Part shown: in pieces, positions 58,041 through 64,000 of the stretch
Layout of the letters: the number at the start of each line of letters is the position of its first letter
Position numbering within the stretch: the first letter of the stretch is position 1
DNA from: Erodium maritimum
Lineage: Eukaryota > Streptophyta > Magnoliopsida > Geraniales > Geraniaceae
DNA: 64,000 bases
Direction: 5' to 3'
Assembly (NCBI GenBank): GCA_963921825.1
Contig: OY997594.1
Coordinates: forward strand, 28,254,956-28,318,955
The notes under the pieces: model-generated
Seen by the model: the letters and a program-made list of their open reading frames with translations, nothing else
Databases searched by the model: none
Told to the model about the DNA's origin: nothing
Made by a program: the position numbers and the translations under genes

Positions 58041-59340
58041 GAGGGCGTTCTTGGCAGCTGGTTTGCGATCCTTTGTGATCTTGTTTGGTGTGCGATCCTT
58101 TGTGATCTTGTTTGGTGTGTGATCCCTTGTGATGTTGTTTGGTGTTGCGTAGTTCCCTTTGAGTCCATGGAAGAGGTCGTGATCGTTGTGTCGGGTCTAC
58201 CTTGCGTGTCAAGTGTCGAGTCATTCGAGGAAAGTCACCGTGGGTGTTTGTTCAGTTAGAGTACTTGGGTTGGGGATGGTGTTCCCCGGTGTTAAGTTGT
58301 TGTTGGTGTTACTTGTTTGTCTGCTAATTATGTCGTAGTCAGTCTGTTATCCGTGGTGGTGAGCGAACGCTCACCCCTAGCTGCTTTTCCTACAGGTACT
58401 GTTCGTGGGACGGACTAGGTGAGCTCTTGAAGCTTGTGGAGCTAGGAGCGGAGTCCGGGTCTTGTCTTTTTAGTCTAGTGACGGATACCTCGTCTTTTGT
58501 CCACGTGTTGGGACATGTTTTAAACTGTAATTATTATTTTGTTGAACAAATTGTACTTTTAAAGTGTTTAATGAAAACAGGTTTTCAAGTGTTTTTATGT
58601 TTTAAAAAGTTCGCGTCCCTAGTTCGGTTTTACTGAAATTGGGGCGTGACAAAAGGTGTTATAACAGATTCAATAGGTAAAGATGGGGAGTCCATAATAA
58701 CACCTCCCCTAGCCCCCTCTCCCTTGACCCTCTTTCGAGGAGGATCAGATCTGACCACATCGGAAAAAGATAAATTTAGACGCTCCCTTACAGCAGCTGG
58801 TGAAGAGACGCATGTCCTCGCCTCCGGTTGTCAATCCTAGCAGAAACAAGTCGAGATCATGAGAATTATGCACGACCGTAATGGCGAGAATCAGCATCGG
58901 TCGTTCAAGCCCACCCACTACAAGGGAGAACATGTCCCTTCCGATATGTCCATCTCTTGGCATCCAGCCAATCTCGCAGATCCCGCCTGCACCGTTGAGA
59001 TCTCCCACGACGACGCCGTTCCTCACTCCACCGGGCAAATTTGTTGTACTCAGCTTTTTCTGCAACAAGGAAATCAAGGGATGCAATGTTCGTGTAATTT
59101 GTTGTACTCATTGATTTGTTCATAAACTGTCAACTAAGCACCCACCGAACAAGACATCACTTTTTTCGGCTAGTGATATCTAGATCAACTCTCCATAATT
59201 GTTCAGTCTTCTTATGCACATAAAACCATGTTTAGGGAAAAACTAACGACAACCCCTTGAATAGTTCACCACACTGAGTATCGTAATAAAGCTCGGATCA
59301 GATGGCCATAACACGCGCGTGGGCTTGTGTTAGGTACTTA

Positions 59341-61210
59341 GGGCGTCCACAGTCATGGGCGTGGAGCTGACGGGGTGCAATCGCCGGCGAGGAGCAGGCG
59401 TGGAGCTGGCTGGGTTCTGGCGGGGAGGTCGTTGGTAGGGAGCAACGACTGGGAGCTCAACGCCGACGCCAACGGGTAGAAATCTAAAAAAAAATATAAA
59501 ATGGCCTATGAATAGTTTTTGACAAACTATTTTTTTTTGAAAATAACACAAAAATTAAATACTATTATCTCTGATACATTATAAATACATGTATTATTCA
59601 AATCAAAATCACAAACCATCTTTCTCACAAATCATCGTCCCCCTATCGCATTCTTGTTCTCACAAATTTGTTCGTCGACACGACCAACCTACCCAACGAT
59701 TTCGATTTGAATTCCATTTTGGACGAAGTACTCGAAGACTACATGTCCACCGATGTGGCTGGGGGTTGTTAGATGGCGCATTGGTCGATTCTCCACCACG
59801 TAAGCGAAAATACATTTCACGTGAATGAGTAGCCTCAAACGAACGTTTAATGAAGGACTACTTCAACACAAACCCTTTGTACACGGAGGTGTAGTTTCGT
59901 CGTCGGTTCAGAATGCCGAAGGCTGTGTTCCTCCGAATTATTCATGCATTGGAGAATCATGATGCGTATTTCAAGACAAGGTTCGATGCATTGGGTAAAG
60001 TTTCCTTATCTCCTTATCAGAAATGTACTACGGCCATTAGGCAGTTATGTTATGGAATTGCAGCTGATGGATTAGACGAGTACTTGAAGATAGGCGAAAC
60101 AACGTCATTGGAATGTTTGAGAAACTTTTGCAGTGCAATCAATAAAGTCTTCGGTCCTACGTACCAGCGTAAGCCTACACGGGCTGATATGGACCAAATT
60201 TTGGTGGTTAATGAATCGCGAGGGTCCCCGGGCATGCTTGGTAGTCTTGACTGCATGCACTGGGATTGGAAGAATTTCCCAACGGCACATCGAGGCGCAC
60301 ATTCCCGGAGGGACCACGGGAGTCGACCAACCGTTGTTCTCGAGGCGGTTGCTACTCGTGACTTATGGATTTGACACTCGTTCTTTGGCATGACAGGATC
60401 AAACGATGATCTAACAGTGCTCAACCATTCCAAACTGTTCACGGACGTTATCAATAGTTGGAAACCACCAATTGAATATACGATAAATGGTAACTACTAC
60501 ACACTCCCGCATTATCTAGCTGATGGCATATACCCTTCGTGGCCAGTTTTTGTGAAAATAATTTCATTACCTCAACGACCGAAACAGAAGAAGTTTGCTG
60601 AAGTCCAAGAAGCGTGCATGAAGGATGTGGAACGAGCATTCGGTGCACTCCAAACTCGGTTTCACATTACCACTCGACCGAGCCGCTTGTGGATGCCCAG
60701 TACATTGGCTTGGTAATGAATGCATGCATTATGATGCACAATATGATAGTCGAGGCTGAACGTCATACCTATGACGGCTACCTTGAACAAACAAATGAAG
60801 GTGGGCCAAGTCAACCAAATTTTGCATGAGGAGGCTTTGTCCCGTCCCAGATCATACTTAGAAACACTACGAGGATGCAAGACGAACGCATACATTACCA
60901 GTTGAAGGACGATCTCGTCGAACACATTTGGAATAAATTTGGAGACGCCTAGCTTCTATTATCTTTTATTATGTTTTAATTTCATGTAATTTTGTTTTAA
61001 ATTAATGCATTTTTTTTAATTTACATTAATATTTTAAAAACTTTTTTTTTAAATATAATTTAAAATAAGAATTTGGTGGCTCCCTACCGGCAAAAACACC
61101 AACCACTGCAGGTTGTTAACGGTTTGCACATGCGGTGAGCTGGCTGGGAAGAAAAACACAAATATATTAATCCTCCTCGCTAGCAGCCGACGGTAACACT
61201 ATGAATGCCC
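59341..61210 (+). mobile_element. PIF/Harbinger DNA transposon with transposase relic
   Basis: Bounded by TTA on each side (59338-59340 and 61211-61213), the PIF/Harbinger target site. Terminal inverted repeats GGGCGTCCACAGT and GGGCATTCATAGT match at 10 of 13 positions. At 1,870 bp it holds only the transposase gene. The Myb-like partner gene of complete elements is absent. Confidence 0.85.
59770..60952 (+). pseudogene. Harbinger (HARBI1-like) transposase, inactivated
   Basis: DDE nuclease that in active form cuts and pastes the element. The N-terminal frame reads PRKRKYISRE, stop, SNERLMKDYFNTNPLYTEV, stop, FRRRFRMPKAVFLRIIHALE. The catalytic part follows: first Asp in GSLDCMHWDWKN (near 60250), second Asp in MTGSNDDLTVL (near 60400), and Glu in KDVERAFGALQ (near 60635). 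An in-frame TGA lies between LWI and HSFFGM (near 60372). A frame change after RFHIT moves the C-terminus to MNACIMMHNMIVEAER and LKDDLVEHIWNKFGDA, ending at 60952. At least three stops and one shift make it a pseudogene although all three acidic residues survive. Length agrees with family members of about 350-400 residues. Confidence 0.92.
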
Positions 61211-61213
61211 TTA

Positions 61214-61740
61214 GTCTATCTTTGGTCGTATACCACATATAGAATTAACTTATATAAGCCCCTAGTTGTTTGCTCTTCTTTCGATGTAGGATACACATCT
61301 TGTATTAAATATATTTCAAAAGCTTTAAAACACATTTATTCCAAATATTCACACATAAATGTGATAAAAGCTCCAAAAAAAAAAATTATAGAGGACTAAA
61401 AAGGTATTCAATAATCATGCATATCTTTGGATGAATAAATTTCTGATGGCCAATTAAAACAATTCAAGTGTTCTTTTAATCAGTGGCATATCATCCTTTC
61501 AGTAATTTCAACATACCTCATACATATTAGGTATACTGTGACTAGTGGTATGGAGTCATGGTAAGAGCTCATTTTTGGTTTTCTCTCTCCTCTATACCAC
61601 TACCTCATATCATGGACTCTCCAATGACATACTATGACCAGTGATAGGGAGCCATTGTATGAACTTTTCATAATTCTAAAACGACCCCAAATATAAATAT
61701 TATTTTTATTTAAAGCCACAAACCCAACATACACATTAAC
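61214..61740. other. AT-rich spacer
   Basis: Only a diverged AT-rich stretch. Short TACGATAATTAAA repeats occur at 61751-61805, just to the right. Confidence 0.45.
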
Positions 61741-61829
61741 CTAATTAACCTACGATAATTAAACATACAATAATTAAAAATACGATAATTAAAAATACGA
61801 TAATTAAACATAATACAAACGACAATTAA

Positions 61830-62191
61830 CCTAATTTCTAACGGCTCCAATGTGTAGACGCCACTTCTCCTCATCTTTGGGCGTCTCCCACACAACACGT
61901 TTTGTCCATAGCCCGTGTTTTTTTTTCATAATCACTCACGACCGCAACATAGATGTCCTCCTCAGTTGCTCATTTCCTAAGTTCGTTGAGACATTTCCGG
62001 TAAATCTTATCGAAAGCCTTGCACTTTTTGCTCATCTTTCGGAAATGATCCTTCATCTGCTTCTTCGACCGCTTCGGCCACGCTTCATCTCCGTTTTGAA
62101 TGAAAGCGAGGTAGAGTTCATGCCAGTACTTGCCCCCGACCTCGAAAAAGGTTAGCCAATTCACCACCAAATGCATCTCCTCCTCCACCAA
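61830..62191 (-). pseudogene. Harbinger-type Myb/SANT-like relic R2
   Basis: From the ATG at 62191 one frame reads MVEEEMHLVVNWLTFF and KYWHELYLAFIQNGDEAWPK. It continues with KKQMKDHFRKMSKKCKAFDK and IYRKCLNELRK, the spacing of Trp/Phe residues and basic helix typical of the DNA-binding ORF1 of PIF/Harbinger elements (plant NAM-associated/trihelix-like family). The frame ends at 61970, and a shifted continuation (VVSDYEKK near 61930) shows it is broken. A TATAAATA box lies at 62315-62322, about 125 bp before the ATG. Confidence 0.6.
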
Positions 62192-62508
62192 CCATAGTGG
62201 ACCGATTGCTCAAGAAGAAGAAGCCCCCGACATTGAAAAAATGAAGGATGAATTGAGAGAGTTTGAGAGAGAGATATGGAGAAAGGTGTGATACTTTGAG
62301 AGATAAGTGGGTGGTATTTATAGGAAGGGAGGGAGAGGGGGCCGGCGTGGCAGCGATGACCCACACGGTTACTATTCCCAAATAGTGCATATGCACGAAG
62401 ATCGAGGACTGAGAATTCGATAAATTTTTTTATTAACTACATTAAAAATCAAACTACAACAAGTGCAACTAGATAAAAAAAATTTTATTACATAGATTGA
62501 AAACCAAA

Positions 62509-63621
62509 CTAAAGCGAATCGAAACGTTTCCTTAGGCTTTCAATGAGAGCAAGACGAGTCTTCCGTTCATCCTCGGTCATATTGGTGGTGTCTTGGCTAA
62601 CCACTCGGTCCAACATCGCCATGACTCGCTCCTGAATCCTGAATCTGATATCTTCCAGATTCTGTTTGTGCGCAACAATTCTCTCTTCCCACTCACTCAT
62701 TTCATTCTGCGTTTTAGCATACTCTATCAGAAACTGCATTTGCTCGCCTGGTAACGTTTCGGGGGGGGGGGTCCATTTGTTTGCCTTTGCCTCGAGCCTT
62801 GTGCTTAACTCTTTTTTGGCCGATCGGCCGCTCCTCCTGTGCAAGTGAGGTCTACTCGTGTTCGGCTCTATCGCATGATGTGTAGTTGCGAGACTCGTCC
62901 AACTTTGTCCGCTTTATTGCTTCACTTTCTGCGTCGAGGTCAATGTCAACGTCATATTGTGGGTCGTTGCGATGCTGCCACTTCGGTCGCCTCCTCAGGA
63001 TCTTCCAAACATGCTTCCATGCAAACTCGTGGTTCTCCTCGGCCTTGTATGTCCGTTCAACTGTCGTAATGACATCAGCCTCGCTCCTCCCGCTTGTGAG
63101 ATCGTTCTCAAAGTTGTTATACTTCTCCTGGAATTTTGTAATTCTATTGTTGATCTGATGCCAGTGGTTCTTGCAAGGACCCACTCCCAAATTGGGTCGC
63201 CCTCCTTTCTCGTCGAATGGAACTCATCGTTTACTTTTTTCCAATACATGTCGTTCCTCTGGTTTTTCCCTGTGATGGGGTCCAGAGAATTGTTGAGCCA
63301 CGAACTCGCCAATCTTTCCTCCTCCGGGATGGACCATTTCAACCGCGGAGCTTTAGTCGATGTAGATGCAGGCTTCTTCCGTTTCCTCCTCGATTATGTA
63401 GCCGGAATGGATTGGGAAGGTTGCTCGGTGGGGAATTGCGACTCTGGCCATTGGGAGTATTGGAGAGGGTTGAATGGGGGAAGTGGCGTTGATCGGGTTG
63501 AGTTGAGGAGGTTGGTGTATGATTCGATACTCGTCATGAGGTCTTCTTCGGTGTGTTGAGAGTCGGCGTCGTCATTGTTCAATGTGTCGGATACGAATTG
63601 GATATCGCTACCATCGTTCAT
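62509..63621 (-). pseudogene. Harbinger-type Myb/SANT-like ORF1 relic R3
   Basis: Nearly full-length accessory protein gene of a PIF/Harbinger element, broken in four places. From the Met at 63621 (MNDGSDIQFVSD) it runs to a TAA near 63394. In the same frame it continues with KWSIPEEERLASSWLNNSLD and NDMYWKKVNDEFHSTRK (Myb/SANT helices). A frame change near 63190 gives CKNHWHQINNRITKFQEKYN and FAWKHVWKILRRRPKW (the NAM-associated half). A TAG stops at 62852, then RPIGQK appears in frame. A shift at an 11-base C run (62761-62771) opens the coiled C-terminus (EYAKTQNEMSEWEERIVAHK to RKRFDSL at 62509). A TATAAATA box at 63712-63719 lies about 95 bp upstream. No transposase lies beside it in matching arrangement. 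Confidence 0.82.
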
Positions 63622-63639
63622 TGTGAATCGAAGGGAAAA

Positions 63640-64000
63640 ACATTCGAGAAAAGAAGAGATGAGCTTGTGTGTAGAAGAGAATAGGTGATTTTTGAGGTAG
63701 GGGTCAATTTGTATTTATAGCAAAAAAATTAAATTCGTCGCCGACACGTGTCGGCTTGTGAGTGGGTCGCCGACTAGCCATTGGTGTTGTAATGACACGT
63801 TGCATCGTTGTAGGATACTACAACGACAGCCTGCCACGACACGCCTGCAACGACCCCCTGCAACGACGAGTCATGGCAGCGAGTCGTGGCAAAGCCGCCA
63901 CAGGCCCTACAACGAAGCGCCTACAACGACCGTTGCAGGTGCTCTAATGGGACAAGTCCTTAGAGTATCTCCAATGCTAAAATGGTAAGACTGGTGGAAA
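63640..64000. other. R3 promoter side with CAACGAC repeats
   Basis: Contains the R3 TATA box (63712-63719). At 63800-63940 are six or so copies of (T/G)(A/G)CAACGA(C), some inverted (TCGTTGTAGG). The stretch ends GGTGCTCTAATGGGACAAGT and CTTAGAGTATCTCCAATGCT, which resembles a PIF/Harbinger terminus. Its partner end was not found. Confidence 0.45.

Larger units (their letters stand above)
55159..58651 (+). mobile_element. Solo LTR D (gypsy family 1)
   Basis: Starts TGTAATAACC and ends GGGGCGTGACA, with a perfect 5-bp target duplication AAAGG (55154-55158 and 58652-58656). It is 3,493 bp, the longest of the family-1 copies, with expanded arrays at about 57110-57430 (GGTGGCCATGAGAGCCCGTG units) and 57880-58040 (GGCTGGCTTATGGGTTA units). 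Confidence 0.94.
53556..59130 (-). pseudogene. LINE ORF1 with RRM-like domain, split by solo LTR D
   Basis: Degraded RNA-binding ORF1 of a LINE. On the minus strand it starts near 59100, is interrupted at 58657-55154 by solo LTR D, and resumes with AFKGIRYTFVYFTNYN and LNGSLLQGRKIQVKMGKK (about 55000-54870). These are the RNP1 and beta-4 elements of an RRM. Further on are VEDWKALLPTFLSL and LLWVKVVGIPV (about 54560-54430), as in DUF4283-type ORF1 proteins (WVxVxGxP). Several stops and shifts break it. The minus-strand 3' end is ACTTTAATAAAAAAA-like (53556-53570). No reverse transcriptase was found. The right boundary is approximate and no target duplication was identified. Confidence 0.6.

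Noticed and set aside
13911..58651. LTRs C and D as the two ends of one 45-kb element
   Set aside because: Each has its own distinct perfect 5-bp target duplication, so they are independent solo LTRs.

Overview
The window looks like a transposon-rich stretch of a flowering-plant nuclear genome, probably a eudicot. The evidence is two intron-containing plant genes (a class I formin and an X8/CBM43 cell-wall protein), a nuclear initiator tRNA gene, Ty3/gypsy LTR retrotransposons, LINEs, PIF/Harbinger and hAT elements, and many TA-microsatellite-associated inverted-repeat elements. I cannot name the species. Only the formin (24033-28060, minus), the X8 protein (49181-50528, plus) and tRNA-iMet (50801-50872, minus) look like working host genes.

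Layout. 1-22.8 kb is a nest of mobile elements: a LINE 3' end, two TGTAA-rich terminal-inverted-repeat elements (1284-3024 and 19619-21643), a set of fold-back elements sharing one core (3059-4366, 4389-4530 with 16840-16978, 17001-18734, 18737-19593), and a broken Ty3/gypsy element (4531-16839) carrying two solo LTRs of its own family, one in gag and one in its own 5' LTR. 24-28 kb is the formin gene. 29-34.7 kb holds two more fold-back elements, a hAT-type MITE, a LINE-like retroposon and a possible Copia-type LTR. 34.8-39.4 kb is one 2-kb retroposon with a 14-bp target duplication, split by a 2.6-kb solo LTR. 40.6-48.1 kb holds LINE ORF1 debris, another solo LTR, a long-armed inverted repeat and a Harbinger-type Myb/SANT relic. 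49.1-50.9 kb is the X8 gene plus tRNA-iMet. 51.3-59.1 kb holds small MITEs and a LINE ORF1 relic split by a 3.5-kb solo LTR. 59.3-63.7 kb has a PIF/Harbinger element with a broken transposase and two more Myb/SANT relics.

How the parts relate. The gypsy primer-binding site at 10785-10795 matches the 3' end of initiator tRNA-Met, whose gene also lies in this window. Five of the six gypsy-type LTR copies are solo and carry perfect 5-bp target duplications, so recombination between LTRs has removed most element bodies. LTR lengths differ largely because they contain variable tandem arrays. The most unusual material is the fold-back family: a conserved shoulder core, a different minisatellite inside each member, and repeated insertion in or beside (TA)n tracts.
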